A stretch of 64,000 nt of DNA from Methylophilaceae bacterium. Lineage in GTDB: Bacteria; Pseudomonadota; Gammaproteobacteria; Burkholderiales; Methylophilaceae. Positions within the stretch are counted from its first letter, which is position 1, and every line of letters begins with the position of its first letter. The stretch spans positions 1,488,001 through 1,552,000 of the forward strand of contig JABFRO010000001.1 in assembly GCA_013141125.1 (NCBI GenBank). The letters run 5' to 3'. The translations under genes were made by a program, and so were the position numbers. This document shows, piece by piece, positions 38,000 through 49,200 of this stretch. The notes beneath the pieces are model-generated. The model was not told the DNA's origin. It made no database searches and was given only the letters and a program-made list of their open reading frames with translations.

Positions 38000-38157
38000 G
38001 TTTAGGTTTTGGATACAAAAAAGCGAAGAAACTGCTCGAATACGAAAGATGGCAATCAATGAGGTGAAGTTCAGTTTACTTTTCACCATAAGATTTAAAC
38101 TTATGTGTAACTACCAAGGTTTCAACTGCGATTTTCAGGATGATCCCGGTTAAGAAA

Positions 38158-39255
38158 CTAATCCGCTGAACGGCGGCTCAGCCATTGCCTGCGCCAGAAG
38201 ATTAGCCCCATGAAGCTGGCAATGCCGCCCATCATACCCAGTGCAAACCAGAAGCCATCGGGATGCTCCAGCAGTGGCATGGTTTTAAAATTCATGCCAA
38301 AAATACCGGCGATTAAAGTGGCTGGCATAAACAGCATGGCGACTACCGTCAGCGCGCGCACTTCCATATTCACGCGGTTGCTGATGGTGGAAAGGTAAAT
38401 ATCCAACATACCAGCAAGCAGATCGCGGATGGCTTCCAGCGATTCAATAAAATGCACGGTATGGTCATACACATCACGTAAATACAGTACGGTACCCGGC
38501 TCGAAAAAATTATTTTCATTGCGTGTCAAATGGTTAAGCACTTCGCGCAGCGGCCACACATTGCGCCGCAATTCCACGCTCTCGCGTTTTAAACGGTGAA
38601 TGTTATGCAAAAGCGCGGCGGTGGGTTTGGCTAACAACGTATCTTCCAGCGCCTCGCAATCGTCGCCCAATTGTTCCAGCACAATGAAATATCTATCCAC
38701 CACGCTATCCAGCAATGAATAGGCCAGATAATCCACATTGGCACTACGCAGATGGCTGCCCGCCACGCGCAGCCGCTCGCGCAACGGATCAAAAGAGCCG
38801 GATTGGCGCTCCTGAAACGTCAGTACAAAATTATGGCCGAGCACAATGCTGATCTGCTCGGAGCTAATGGCCAGCTGATCGGCATCGTAATGAAAAAAGC
38901 GTGTGACCAGATATAAATACTGGTCAAAGCTATCAATTTTCGGCCGTTGGTCGGTATTCAGAATATCTTCCAGCACCAGCGGATGCAGGCCAAAATTCTT
39001 GCCCAATTGCGCCATCAGTGCCGCATCGTGCAAGCCATACACATTCACCCAACGCCTGCCCTGTGCTGGCGGCATGAGCTTGAAGGCCTCATCGGTGGTC
39101 AGCGTTTTTTCGCTGATTGCGTCGACATCGTAATCCAGCAAGGTAATCGAAGTACGCACGGTTTTGACCTCGCCCATAGGCAGCAAGGAGCCGGGCGGCA
39201 GACCCACTTTTCTCGAACGCCTGACTTTGGCAGAAACTTTGCGGATTTTTTTCAT
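38158..39255 (-). CDS. corA: Magnesium/cobalt transporter CorA
   Basis: Inner-membrane Mg2+ channel of 365 residues. The long cytoplasmic N-terminal domain is followed by two C-terminal membrane helices with the diagnostic GMN in IAGIFGMNFKTM near residue 325, and the short Lys/Arg tail FWRRQWLSRR. The first 25 residues are very basic. It lies 17 bases downstream of galE on the same strand. Confidence 0.95.
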   Translation of the reverse strand: MKKIRKVSAKVRRSRKVGLPPGSLLPMGEVKTVRTSITLLDYDVDAISEKTLTTDEAFKLMPPAQGRRWVNVYGLHDAALMAQLGKNFGLHPLVLEDILNTDQRPKIDSFDQYLYLVTRFFHYDADQLAISSEQISIVLGHNFVLTFQERQSGSFDPLRERLRVAGSHLRSANVDYLAYSLLDSVVDRYFIVLEQLGDDCEALEDTLLAKPTAALLHNIHRLKRESVELRRNVWPLREVLNHLTRNENNFFEPGTVLYLRDVYDHTVHFIESLEAIRDLLAGMLDIYLSTISNRVNMEVRALTVVAMLFMPATLIAGIFGMNFKTMPLLEHPDGFWFALGMMGGIASFMGLIFWRRQWLSRRSAD

Positions 39256-39272
39256 CTAGGCTTCACAATGGC

Positions 39273-40295
39273 TCAGTCTGGATAACCCACCGGATTCTGC
39301 TTCTGCCAATGCCAGGCATCCTGACACATCGCATTAATATCCCGCACGGCTTTCCAACCCAACTCCCGCTCGGCCTTGCTGGCATCGGCATAAACCGCTG
39401 CTACATCGCCGGGACGACGTGGTGAAATGCGATAAGGTACAGGTTTGTTGGAGGCTAGTTCAAAGGCTTTGACCATTTCCAGCACGCTAAAACCACGCCC
39501 GGTACCCAAATTGAACACATGCGCACCGGATTGGTTTTGCAGCCAGGCCAAAGCGCGTACATGACCTTCCGCCAGATCCATCACATGAATGTAATCGCGC
39601 ACGCCGGTACCGTCTATGGTGGCGTAATCATCACCCCACACATTCAAAAACTCACGCCGCCCCACCGCCACCTGGCTCACAAACGGCATCAAATTATTGG
39701 GCAAGCCGTTGGGATCTTCACCGATAGTGCCGCTGCTGTGGGCACCCACCGGATTAAAATAACGCAACAAGGCAATCTGCCAGGTGGCATCAGACGCAGC
39801 CAAATCACCATAAATCTGTTCCACCATCAACTTGGAACCGCCATAAGGATTGGTTGCACTCAGCGGAAAATCTTCGCGTATGGGCAATTGCGCCGGATCG
39901 CCATAAACCGTGGCGGAAGAGCTGAACACCAGCACCTGCACGCCGAATTCCGCCATCACCTGCGCCAGCGCCACGCTGCCGGAAACATTATTGTCGTAAT
40001 ACTTGAGCGGCTCGGCTACCGATTCGCCCACCGCTTTCAAACCGGCAAAATGTATCACTCCGGCAATGCTGTGCTGACGAAACACATCGCGCAAAGCTTC
40101 TCGGTCACGCACATCGGCCTGCACCAGCGGCACTTTTTTGCCGCTGATGGTTTCCACCCGGCGCAGGGATTCCGCCTTGCTATTGCTGAAATTATCCAGC
40201 ACCAGCACCTCATAACCCGCTTGCAACAAGGCCACACAGGTATGGCTGCCGATATAACCCGCGCCGCCGGTGACCAGAATCTTTTTTGTCGTCAT
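39273..40295 (-). CDS. galE: UDP-glucose 4-epimerase GalE
   Basis: Short-chain dehydrogenase of 340 residues interconverting UDP-glucose and UDP-galactose. The NAD-binding GGAGYIGSHT lies near residue 10, the catalytic Ser/Thr region is SSSATVYG near 125, and the YxxxK pair is in NPYGGSKLMVEQ near 150. The preferred ATG drops six residues from an alternative upstream start. It is adjacent to ugd on the same strand, a small nucleotide-sugar cluster. Confidence 0.95.
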   Translation of the reverse strand: MTTKKILVTGGAGYIGSHTCVALLQAGYEVLVLDNFSNSKAESLRRVETISGKKVPLVQADVRDREALRDVFRQHSIAGVIHFAGLKAVGESVAEPLKYYDNNVSGSVALAQVMAEFGVQVLVFSSSATVYGDPAQLPIREDFPLSATNPYGGSKLMVEQIYGDLAASDATWQIALLRYFNPVGAHSSGTIGEDPNGLPNNLMPFVSQVAVGRREFLNVWGDDYATIDGTGVRDYIHVMDLAEGHVRALAWLQNQSGAHVFNLGTGRGFSVLEMVKAFELASNKPVPYRISPRRPGDVAAVYADASKAERELGWKAVRDINAMCQDAWHWQKQNPVGYPD

Positions 40296-40366
40296 CTCAC
40301 ATCTCTCACTCATTTATTCAATTCAAATCATCCCGTCAACCAAACTGGGATGCAGCATGGTGCAAC

Positions 40367-41533
40367 TCAATCGCTACCAAAAAGATCACGCGTATAAACC
40401 TTGTCTGCCACATCGGCCAGATCATGGCTCAAGCGATTGGACACAATCACATTGGCCTCTTGCTTGAACGCGCTCAAATCATTAATGACTCTGGATTTGA
40501 AAAACTCCGCCTCCTTAAGCTCAGGCTCATAAACAATCACCTCTATACCCTTGGCCTTGATGCGCTTCATGATGCCCTGAATGCTGGAAGCACGAAAATT
40601 GTCCGAACCACTTTTCATAATCAGGCGAAAAATCCCCACCACTTTCGGGTTACGCCTGATCACACTGTCTGCAATAAAATCCTTGCGTGTGCTATTGGAT
40701 TGAACGATGGCATTAATCAAATTCTGCGGCACCTCACTATAGTTCGCCAAAAGCTGCTTGGTATCCTTGGGCAGGCAATAGCCGCCATAGCCAAATGACG
40801 GATTGTTGTAATGATTACCGATACGCGGATCCAGACCGACACCAGCAATAATCTGCCGTGTATCCAGCCCGTGCGTTGCGGCATAAGTATCCAGCTCATT
40901 AAAATAAGCCACGCGCATGGCCAGATAAGTATTGGCAAACAGCTTGATCGCCTCAGCCTCGGAACTATCAGTAAGCAAAACTTCAACCCCAGGCTTGAGC
41001 GAACCCTCCTGCAACAAACGCGCAAACACCTGCGCGCGCTCGGAGATTTCACCCACCACAATACGCGAAGGATGCAAATTATCGTATAGCGCCTTGCCTT
41101 CGCGTAGAAACTCAGGCGAAAAAATCAAGTTATCACTGTGAAATTGCTGCCGAATACCGGCGGTATAACCCACCGGAACCGTGGATTTAATCACCATCAC
41201 CGCCTGCGGCGCGATAGCCATGACATCCTTGATAACCGCTTCAATCGAGCTGGTATTAAAGTAATTGGTATCGGGATCATAATCCGTGGGCGTAGCAATC
41301 ACGATAAAATCCGCACCGGCATACGCTTCTTGTTTATCCAGCGTGGCGCGAAAATTCAAGGGCTTGTTTGCCAGATAATCCTCAATCTCGACATCCGCAA
41401 TTGGCGATTTTTTACGGTTAAGCAAATCCACCTTTTCCGGCACAATATCCAAAGCCACCACTTCATTATGCTGTGCCAGCAAAACAGCCAGAGACAGACC
41501 GACATAACCCGTACCGGCAATAACAATTTTCAT
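40367..41533 (-). CDS. ugd: UDP-glucose 6-dehydrogenase family protein
   Basis: NAD-dependent enzyme of 388 residues oxidising UDP-glucose to UDP-glucuronate. The Rossmann motif [10 protein letters not shown] is at 7-16, the [10 protein letters not shown] stretch at 77-86, and the catalytic Cys253 in [16 protein letters not shown]. This subgroup opens with [18 protein letters not shown], as in capsule-type Ugd. UDP-glucuronate would feed exopolysaccharide synthesis together with galE. Confidence 0.93.
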   Translation of the reverse strand: MKIVIAGTGYVGLSLAVLLAQHNEVVALDIVPEKVDLLNRKKSPIADVEIEDYLANKPLNFRATLDKQEAYAGADFIVIATPTDYDPDTNYFNTSSIEAVIKDVMAIAPQAVMVIKSTVPVGYTAGIRQQFHSDNLIFSPEFLREGKALYDNLHPSRIVVGEISERAQVFARLLQEGSLKPGVEVLLTDSSEAEAIKLFANTYLAMRVAYFNELDTYAATHGLDTRQIIAGVGLDPRIGNHYNNPSFGYGGYCLPKDTKQLLANYSEVPQNLINAIVQSNSTRKDFIADSVIRRNPKVVGIFRLIMKSGSDNFRASSIQGIMKRIKAKGIEVIVYEPELKEAEFFKSRVINDLSAFKQEANVIVSNRLSHDLADVADKVYTRDLFGSD

Positions 41534-41696
41534 TTAAGTTCCTTCTTTAAGGATTTTGGGGAAATTAATCGGTGAGCTTTTGTATGCTTGATTTTAGTTA
41601 AAAGAGCAGTTTCAAAAGCGGCCTGGTTGAATAATAGAATATCATGGAGTAGCCGCGCTGTGATGGCAAGCACGTCCTTATCAACTGGCTTTGCGC

Positions 41697-41702
41697 TATA
41701 AT
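41697..41702 (+). promoter_or_regulatory. Candidate -10 box of the pcnB promoter
   Basis: A perfect TATAAT lies 42 bases before the pcnB ATG. The -35 position (GTCCTT at 41674-41679 with 17-base spacing) is a poor match, so the assignment is tentative. Confidence 0.45.
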
Positions 41703-41744
41703 GCCCGCACTTAGCGCTTAATTTACTGGCTACGTCCTCAACTT

Positions 41745-43124
41745 ATGATCAAGAAACTGCTACAACGCGTTTTTAAAACCAAAAACAAGCCAGCAAAATC
41801 TCCTAATGGAGCCGACGCTAACGTCAAATGTATTCCCAGCCAAATACACCGCATTGATCGCAGCCTGCTCAGTATAGGTGCCATTAAAACAACACAGGAA
41901 CTGCAAAAAGCGGGTTATGAAGCTTTTGTCGTTGGCGGAGCAGTGCGCGACTTATTACTTCAGGTTAGACCCAAGGATTTTGACATTGCCACCAATGCCA
42001 CGCCGGAACAGGTGAACCGTGTGTTCCGCCGCTCGCGCATTATTGGCCGTCGTTTTCGCTTGGTGCATGTCATGTTTGGTGATGAAACAGTGGAAGTTTC
42101 AACTTTCCGTGGCAGCCATTTATCAGATGAAGGCCAAAATGGCGGCGAATCCAAAATTGCCGATAGCGGCCGCATTTTGCGCGATAATGTATTTGGGAAT
42201 CAGGAAGAGGATGCCGTACGTCGTGACTTTACTGCCAACGCCTTGTATTACAATCCAGCCACTGAAGAAGTGCTGGATTTTCACAACGGCGTAGCGGATA
42301 TTCAGGCGGGCATGTTGCGCATGATAGGCGACCCGGTAACGCGTTATCGTGAAGACCCAGTGCGCATGCTGCGTGCAGTTCGGCTATCCGCCAAATTGGG
42401 GTTGAAATTGGACGAGGTCACCGAAGCGCCTATCCCCAAGCTGGCCGATGCGCTACAAGATGTGCCAGCCTCGCGCCTGTTCGACGAAATGCTCAAATTA
42501 CTTCTATCCGGCCATGCCATCAGCAGCGTGATTGCATTGCGCAAGCATGGCTTACATCATGGCCTGTTGCCCATGCTGGATATGGTGCTGGAACAACCAT
42601 TGGGTGCGCGCTTTATCAATTTAGCGCTCAAAAATACGGATGATAGAGTACTGGCAGGCAAACCAGTTTCGCCAGGTTTTTTGTTTGCCACCTTGCTTTG
42701 GCATGAAGTGCTTATGGCTTGGCAAAAATTCCAGAAACTAGGCGAAAGACCAATCCCTGCACTGCATATGGCGATGAATGATGTCGCCGACACTCAGGCT
42801 GAAAAACTCGCTATCAACAAGCGCTATAGCATCACTATGAAAGAAATATGGGGCATGCAACCTCGTTTTGAGCAACGCGCAGGCAAGCGGCCTTTCGCCT
42901 TGATTGAACATCCGCGCTATCGTGCCGCTTACGATTTTCTGCTATTACGCTGCGAATCTGGCGAGTTGCCTAGCGAGCTGGGGCAATGGTGGACAGATTT
43001 TGCAGCGGCCAACGGCGAGCAACGTGTTGCCATGCTGCAAGCTGATACCGAGCCAAAAAAACGCCGCAAACGCAAACCGAGAAAACCGGTGGCGGCTGCA
43101 GCAAGCACTCCGGTTGCCGATTGA
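41745..43124 (+). CDS. pcnB: Poly(A) polymerase I PcnB
   Basis: Class II nucleotidyltransferase of 459 residues adding 3' poly(A) tails that mark RNA for decay. The head domain carries VGGAVRDLLL near residue 66 and DFDIAT near 80, followed by EEDAVRRDFTANALYYNP. The basic C-terminus (KKRRKRKPRKP) is typical of PcnB and separates it from CCA-adding enzymes. It lies upstream of folK as in many proteobacteria. Confidence 0.95.
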   Translation: MIKKLLQRVFKTKNKPAKSPNGADANVKCIPSQIHRIDRSLLSIGAIKTTQELQKAGYEAFVVGGAVRDLLLQVRPKDFDIATNATPEQVNRVFRRSRIIGRRFRLVHVMFGDETVEVSTFRGSHLSDEGQNGGESKIADSGRILRDNVFGNQEEDAVRRDFTANALYYNPATEEVLDFHNGVADIQAGMLRMIGDPVTRYREDPVRMLRAVRLSAKLGLKLDEVTEAPIPKLADALQDVPASRLFDEMLKLLLSGHAISSVIALRKHGLHHGLLPMLDMVLEQPLGARFINLALKNTDDRVLAGKPVSPGFLFATLLWHEVLMAWQKFQKLGERPIPALHMAMNDVADTQAEKLAINKRYSITMKEIWGMQPRFEQRAGKRPFALIEHPRYRAAYDFLLLRCESGELPSELGQWWTDFAAANGEQRVAMLQADTEPKKRRKRKPRKPVAAAASTPVAD

Positions 43125-43128
43125 TCCT

Positions 43129-43611
43129 ATGGCTAAAGCTTTTATCGCGCTGGGCAGCAATCTACAACAGCCGCAAACGCAAGTACAACAGGCATTGGCT
43201 GCACTGGATACCTTGGTTGACACCCGGGTTGTTGCGCACTCCTCGCTGTATCGTACGGCACCGATTGGTTATGATAACCAGCCCGATTTTATAAATGCCG
43301 TTGCCGAAGTTGAGACCACATTAAGCCCTATAGCCTTGTTGCACGCCTTATTGGCGCTGGAAAACAGCCATGGGCGCGAGCGACCTTTTCCCAATGCGCC
43401 GCGTGTGCTGGATCTTGATCTGCTGCTATACGATGCTTTGATAATGAATACCCCAGAGCTGACACTACCACATCCACGTATGCATGAACGTGGTTTTGTA
43501 TTGCTGCCACTGGCTGAAATTGCGCCGGATTTAACCATCAACAATCATGGCAAGGTAGCCGATTTAGCGGTAGCTTGTTTGGATCAAGGCGTAGAGAGGA
43601 TTAACACATGA
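43129..43611 (+). CDS. folK: 6-hydroxymethyl-7,8-dihydropterin pyrophosphokinase FolK
   Basis: HPPK of 160 residues in folate synthesis. It opens with AFIALGSNLQQPQTQVQQA and carries YRTAPIGYDNQPDFINAV, GRERPFPNAPRVLDLDLLLYD and LPHPRMHERGFVL, the complete HPPK signature set. The ATG at 43129 gives normal length and lies five bases after the pcnB stop; its TGA overlaps the next ATG (ATGA). Confidence 0.96.
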   Translation: MAKAFIALGSNLQQPQTQVQQALAALDTLVDTRVVAHSSLYRTAPIGYDNQPDFINAVAEVETTLSPIALLHALLALENSHGRERPFPNAPRVLDLDLLLYDALIMNTPELTLPHPRMHERGFVLLPLAEIAPDLTINNHGKVADLAVACLDQGVERINT

Positions 43612-44270
43612 GCGAAGTACGCACCGATCTGATTGAAAAATATCCCTATATCGTGATCGAAGGCCCGATTGGTTGCGGCAAGACAACACTGGCACGCAAA
43701 CTGGCCGACAAATACGAAGTAAATTTATTGCTGGAAAACGCTGAAGCCAACCCGTTTCTATCGCGCTTTTATCAGGATGCGCCACGCTACGCCTTGCCCA
43801 CGCAATTATTTTTCTTGTTTCAACGCGTCAATCAAATTCGTGACATGAACCAGCGCGATATGTTTGCGCAATGCACTATCGCCGATTTCTTTCTGGAAAA
43901 AGATCTCATTTTTGCCAGACTCAATCTGGATCATGAAGAGTATGCGCTCTATCATCAAATGTATCAGCACTTGCAATTACAAGCCACCAAGCCGGATCTG
44001 GTGATCTACCTGCAAACTCCGGTAGAAGCGCTGGCTGAACGTATAATGCAACGTAATATCAGCTATGAACAAGATATTCCCCAAGAATATCTAACGCGTT
44101 TGGCAAACGCCTATAGCGAGTTTTTTCATCAATATGACAGCTCACCACTGCTGATCGTCAACAACGAAAAGCTCAATATCGCTAATGATGATGCCTCGCT
44201 GGATCTGCTCATCGCACGCATTCTGCAAATTCGCGGCCAGCGCGAATACTTCAATCCTAATTTTGAATAA
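43608..44270 (+). CDS. Deoxynucleoside kinase family protein
   Basis: P-loop kinase of 220 residues related to deoxyguanosine/deoxyadenosine kinases. Walker A GPIGCGKTT is at 19-27, the substrate/DRS-like region at MFAQCTIADFFLEKDLIFA, and the lid Arg stretch in LAERIMQRNISYEQDI. It is coupled to folK by an ATGA overlap and followed by panB. Betaproteobacteria often keep this gene in the folK-panBC run. Preferred base is not predictable from sequence. Confidence 0.9.
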   Translation: MSEVRTDLIEKYPYIVIEGPIGCGKTTLARKLADKYEVNLLLENAEANPFLSRFYQDAPRYALPTQLFFLFQRVNQIRDMNQRDMFAQCTIADFFLEKDLIFARLNLDHEEYALYHQMYQHLQLQATKPDLVIYLQTPVEALAERIMQRNISYEQDIPQEYLTRLANAYSEFFHQYDSSPLLIVNNEKLNIANDDASLDLLIARILQIRGQREYFNPNFE

Positions 44271-44297
44271 GCTCACCAGCATAGTCATCCCAACCCC

Positions 44298-45110
44298 ATG
44301 AATTTATTCACGCTTCAACAAATGGCACAGCGTAATGAAAAAATCGCCGTGCTCACTAGTTACGATGCCAGCTTTGCCGCCTTATGTGACAAAGCTGGCG
44401 TGGATGCGTTGCTGGTAGGCGATTCATTGGGCATGGTATTGCAGGGCGCAGATAGCACACTGGCAGTGACCATGCACGACATGCAATATCACACGCGCTG
44501 CGTGGCTAAAGGTATCGCCAGCGGCACAAACAAGGCGTATATCATCACCGATATGCCATTTGGCAGCTATCAGCAAAACCCTGAGCAAGCGTTACGCAAT
44601 GCCATACGTCTGATGGCGGCTGGCGCACATATGGTGAAGATCGAAGGCGGCGCAGTGATGTGCGACACCGTGCGTTTTCTGGTAGAACGCGGCATCCCGG
44701 TTTGTGCGCATTTGGGGCTCACGCCGCAATCGGTGCATCAGTTGGGTGGTTACCGTGTGCAAGGTAAAACCGAAGCCGCCGCACAGCAACTCATGCAGGA
44801 TGCAAAAGTCATCTGTGAGGCAGGAGCCAGTCTGTTGGTGCTGGAAATGGTGCCCGCCACATTAGCCAAACAAGTCACTGAAATGCTAACGATTCCCACC
44901 ATAGGCATAGGTGCAGGCGTTGATTGCTCGGGTCAGGTGCTGGTGCTGCATGACCTATTGGGCATTTATGCCGGTAACAACCCCAATTACAAAGCACCGC
45001 GCTTTGTGCGTAATTTCATGCAAGGGGCTGATAGCATTCAGCAAGCGGTGGAGACTTACGTGAAGGCTGTAAAAAGCAAAGAATTTCCCACTTTAGAGCA
45101 TAGCTTCTGA
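44298..45110 (+). CDS. panB: 3-methyl-2-oxobutanoate hydroxymethyltransferase PanB
   Basis: First enzyme of the pantothenate branch, transferring a hydroxymethyl group from methylene-tetrahydrofolate to ketoisovalerate. The 270 residues carry [31 protein letters not shown], the metal and substrate segment FGSYQ, and [13 protein letters not shown]. It is coupled to panC by a TGATG overlap. Confidence 0.97.
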   Translation: MNLFTLQQMAQRNEKIAVLTSYDASFAALCDKAGVDALLVGDSLGMVLQGADSTLAVTMHDMQYHTRCVAKGIASGTNKAYIITDMPFGSYQQNPEQALRNAIRLMAAGAHMVKIEGGAVMCDTVRFLVERGIPVCAHLGLTPQSVHQLGGYRVQGKTEAAAQQLMQDAKVICEAGASLLVLEMVPATLAKQVTEMLTIPTIGIGAGVDCSGQVLVLHDLLGIYAGNNPNYKAPRFVRNFMQGADSIQQAVETYVKAVKSKEFPTLEHSF

Positions 45111-45964
45111 TGCAAGTTATTTCTTCTGCCAAGGAATTACGCCAGCATTTGGCAAGCGCTGCGCAAGGCATATCACTGGCTTTCGTGCCGACCATGGGCA
45201 ATCTCCATGCCGGGCATATTTCACTGGTGGAGCAGGCGAAACAGCAGGCGCAATTCGTGGTGGTCAGCATTTTTGTCAATCCACTGCAATTTGGTGCCAA
45301 TGAGGATTTAAGCAGTTATCCGCGCACCTTGGATGAGGATATTGCCAAGCTCCGGCTGGCAGGTGTAGATGTAGTATTTACACCAACAGAATCTGAAATT
45401 TACCCGGTACTGCAAACCGTTACCATCGAACTACCAGAAATTGCTAATACACTATGCGGCGCTATTCGTCCCGGACATTTTCGCGGGGTTGCAACCGTGG
45501 TATTAAAGCTGTTTAATCTCGTGTTTTTTGGTCATGCACCGCGAAAAATAGCCCTATTCGGCAAAAAAGACTTTCAGCAGCTCTTCATTATTCGTCAGCT
45601 GGCGCAACAATTGAATATACCGATTGAAATTCTAGCCGGTGAAACCATGCGCGAAACTGACGGTTTGGCAATGAGTTCACGCAATGCTTATCTAAAACCA
45701 GCACAGCGTCAGGAAGCGCAACGTCTGTATCGCGCCTTGCAACAAGTGGTGCAAGCCGTGCAAACGGGCCGCACTGATTTTGCCACCATTGAAACACAAA
45801 CCGGGCAATACCTCACCCAACTAGGCTGGATCGTCGATTATATTTCGCTGAGATCGGCAGCAAGCCTGGCTCCTGCCACTGCTGACGATCAACAGCTCAT
45901 CGTACTCGGAGCCGCACGACAAGGGCGCACGCGCCTGATTGACAATATCGAGTTTGGGAAATAA
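45110..45964 (+). CDS. panC: Pantothenate synthetase PanC
   Basis: ATP-dependent ligase of pantoate and beta-alanine, 284 residues. The HIGH-like motif is in PTMGNLHAGHISLV, VVSIFVNPLQFG follows, and the KMSKS-equivalent lies in SSRNAYL. Length is normal. It shares one base with the panB stop. Confidence 0.97.
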   Translation: MQVISSAKELRQHLASAAQGISLAFVPTMGNLHAGHISLVEQAKQQAQFVVVSIFVNPLQFGANEDLSSYPRTLDEDIAKLRLAGVDVVFTPTESEIYPVLQTVTIELPEIANTLCGAIRPGHFRGVATVVLKLFNLVFFGHAPRKIALFGKKDFQQLFIIRQLAQQLNIPIEILAGETMRETDGLAMSSRNAYLKPAQRQEAQRLYRALQQVVQAVQTGRTDFATIETQTGQYLTQLGWIVDYISLRSAASLAPATADDQQLIVLGAARQGRTRLIDNIEFGK

Positions 45965-45999
45965 CAAACAGAAGTAGCTTTAATCCTAGAAAAGCAGTT

Positions 46000-46109
46000 A
46001 TCCGCAGATGACGCAGATAAAACAAGAATTTAGCCTGGATAGGCGACACACCTTTTGGGTGATGCGCCGACCTCTCGCAAGCCTATGAAAATCTGCGTCT
46101 TCTGTGGAT
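46000..46109. repeat. MITE/REP-like inverted repeat element
   Basis: The arms ATCCGCAGATGACGCAGAT (46000-46018) and ATCTGCGTCTTCTGTGGAT (46091-46109) are reverse complements apart from two mismatches. Between them lies a smaller hairpin, GGCG..CACC TTTT GGGTG..GCGCC (about 46041-46068). The rest of the gap up to the oxidoreductase stop at 46252 shows no gene. Confidence 0.55.
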
Positions 46110-46251
46110 TGAACTAAGTTTTTTAGGTTGATGGAGCGAAGCGAAGTCATGGCTTTTAGTCAGGCTTCCACCTCACTTCATTGTCGCCACACCTAATTTC
46201 AAATTACCGATCAATTCCCCTTTTGCACCCCACCTTATGCAAGTAGAGCGG

Positions 46252-49200
46252 CTACAACAATACCTTTTCTATGCCGCCGTTATTGGCTTTATGCACGTAA
46301 TCCTGCATCCAGTTTTCACCCAGCAGATGTTTGGCCATTTCCACCACGATGTAATCCGCCTGAATGCCGGTATCTTCACCATAGCGTGCCAAGCCTTGTA
46401 AGCAACTGGGGCAAGAAGTGAGAATTTTGACTTCCTGTTCCGGTGCACCGGGGGTGAGACCTAATTTTTCCATGCCTTTTTCCAGCTCTTCCTGCTTGCG
46501 CATTTTGACCTGGGTGGCAATATCGGGACGCGCCACGGCGAAAGTACCGGATTCTCCGCAGCAGCGTTCATTCAACGAGATTTCGCCATTCATCGTGGTA
46601 TTCATCAAAGCATTGGTGACCTTGATCGGGGCATAGGTTTTCATCGGGCTGTGGCAGGGGTCGTGGTACATATATTTCACCCCGGTTGCACCTTCGATTT
46701 TCAGGCCTTTTTCCATCAGGTATTCGTGAATATCCAGCAATCGGCAGCCGGGGAAAATTTTCTCAAATTCATATTTCTGCAATTGATCCATGCAGGTACC
46801 GCAAGACACAATCACGGTTTTGATGTCGAGATAATTCAGTGTATTGGCCAAGCGATGGAATTGCACACGGTTTTCTGCAATGATTTTCTGGCCTTTATCC
46901 TGATTGCCAGAAGCTGTTTGCGGATAGCCGCAGCACAAATAACCGGGCGGCAATACAGTCACCGCGCCCACTTCATACAGCATGGCTTGCGTGGCAAGGC
47001 CGACATTGGAGAACAAACGTTCCGAGCCGCAGCCGGGAAAATAGAATACCGCTTCCGAATCTTCATTGGTCTTTTGCGGATTGCGGATGACCGGCACCAT
47101 GGTGTCATCTTCTATGCCCAGCAGCGCGCGTGAAGTTTTGGTAGGCATCGCCTTCGGCATAGGCCGATTCAGGAAATGTATCACTTGCGCCTTGATTTCC
47201 GGCTTGCCGAGTGTGGCGGGGGGACGTTTTTTGAATGCGGTCAACAGGCCTAATTTCTTGAATACGGCATGTCCCAGGCGCTGCGCTTTATAACCAAAAC
47301 CGACCATGGCCGCGCGCATCAGCTTGATGGTGGCCGGATCTTTCATATTGAGGAAAGCCATGGCCGTGGTGGTGCCGGGGTTAAAGTGTTTCTTGCCCTG
47401 CTCACGCAGAAAGTTGCGCATGGCCATAGAGACATCACCAAAATCAATATCCACCGGACACGGATTCAGGCATTTGTGGCAAACCGTGCAATGGTCGGCC
47501 ACATCATTGAATTCATCAAAATGCTTAATGGAAATACCGCGCCGCGTTTGCTCTTCATACAAAAACGCCTCGATCAGCAAGGAGGTTGCCAGAATCTTGT
47601 TGCGCGGGCTGTAGAGCAAATTGGCGCGCGGCACATGCGTGGTACACACCGGTTTACATTTGCCACAACGTAAACAATCGCTGATGGAATCGGCAATTTT
47701 GCCGATCTGCGATTGTTCCATGATGATGGATTCCTGCTCCAGCAGGCCAAAGCTGGGCGTGTAAGCCGAGCGCAGGTCGGAGCCTGCCATCAATTTGCCT
47801 TTGTTGAAGTGGCCGTTAGGATCAACCTTGTGCTTGTATTTGGCAAAGGTGGCAACGGTTTTGGCATCCAGATATTCCAGCTTGGTAATGCCTATGCCGT
47901 GCTCGCCTGAAATCACGCCGCCCAGATCAGTCGCCAGTTGCATGATGCGCGCAACGGCGGCATAAGCTTCTTGCAACATGCTGTAATTATCGGAATTGAC
48001 CGGAATATTGGTATGCACATTGCCATCCCCGGCATGCATGTGCAATGCCACAAACACGCGGCTTTTGAGCACTTCCTGATGGATTTCGTCGCAGCGCTCA
48101 AGGATTTTCTGGTATTCGCGGCCGGTAAAGATCTGTTGCAGCGGTTTTTTCAAATCGCGCTTCCAGGAGATTCTTATTTGATGCTCCTGCACGGCACGGA
48201 AAACATTTTCTGCGGCAATATCGGCAAACGCTTCGCCCAGTGCGGAAACCGGCTGCTCGAAGCTGGCCAGCACGTTGCCCCAGTGGCTGTTCACCTGCTG
48301 CAATAGCTGCAAGGATAGTGCGCGCTTTTCTAGCAATCGCTCGGGGTCGGCTTGCGTGTCGTCATCTTCCAGCAGCGGCAAATTACCGGACAAAAATTCT
48401 TCCAGCGCATGGATCAGCTTGAGCTTGTTCTTGATCGACAGCTCAATATTGATGCGTTCGATACCATCCGAATATTCACCCAGACGCGGCAAGGGAATCA
48501 CCACATCTTCATTGATTTTGAAGGCGTTGGTATGCTTGGCGATGGCGGCGGTGCGTGCTCTATCCAGCCAGAATTTCTTGCGCGCCTCCGCCGAGACGGC
48601 AATAAAACCTTCGCCTCCGCGCGCATTGGCTAACCGCACAATCTGTGAAGCAGCTTCGCCTACGGCATCTTCGTCATCGCTGGCAATATCCGCAATCAAT
48701 ACCATTTTCGGGCGTTGGTTACGGTTGGCTTTGGTCGCGTAACCCACCGCTTTCAGATAGCGTTCATCCAGATGTTCCAGCCCTGCCAGAATGGCATCCG
48801 GATGTGCATCCAGATAGTCTTTAACTTCAACTATTGCCGGTACCGCCAGTGACACCGAGCCAAAGAATTCCAGGCAGATAGTACGCACATGCTTGGGCAT
48901 ACGATGCAAAATGAAGGTGGCGGAAGTAATCAAGCCATCGCAGCCTTCTTTTTGTATGCCGGGCAAACCGGACAGAAATTTGTCGGTGACATCCTTGCCC
49001 AGCCCGATAGTACGAAAGCTGGGGCCGGGAATTTCCAGAATTTCCGGCTTGGATTGCAGGGTTTTACCATCCGCATCAAAACGGCTGATTTTAAAACGCG
49101 CCAGCGGAATATCGTGAATCTTGCTTAAGTTATGATCCAACCGTTCTACTTCCAGCCAGGTGGCATCTGGTGTCACCATGCGCCAAGAGGCCAGGTTATC

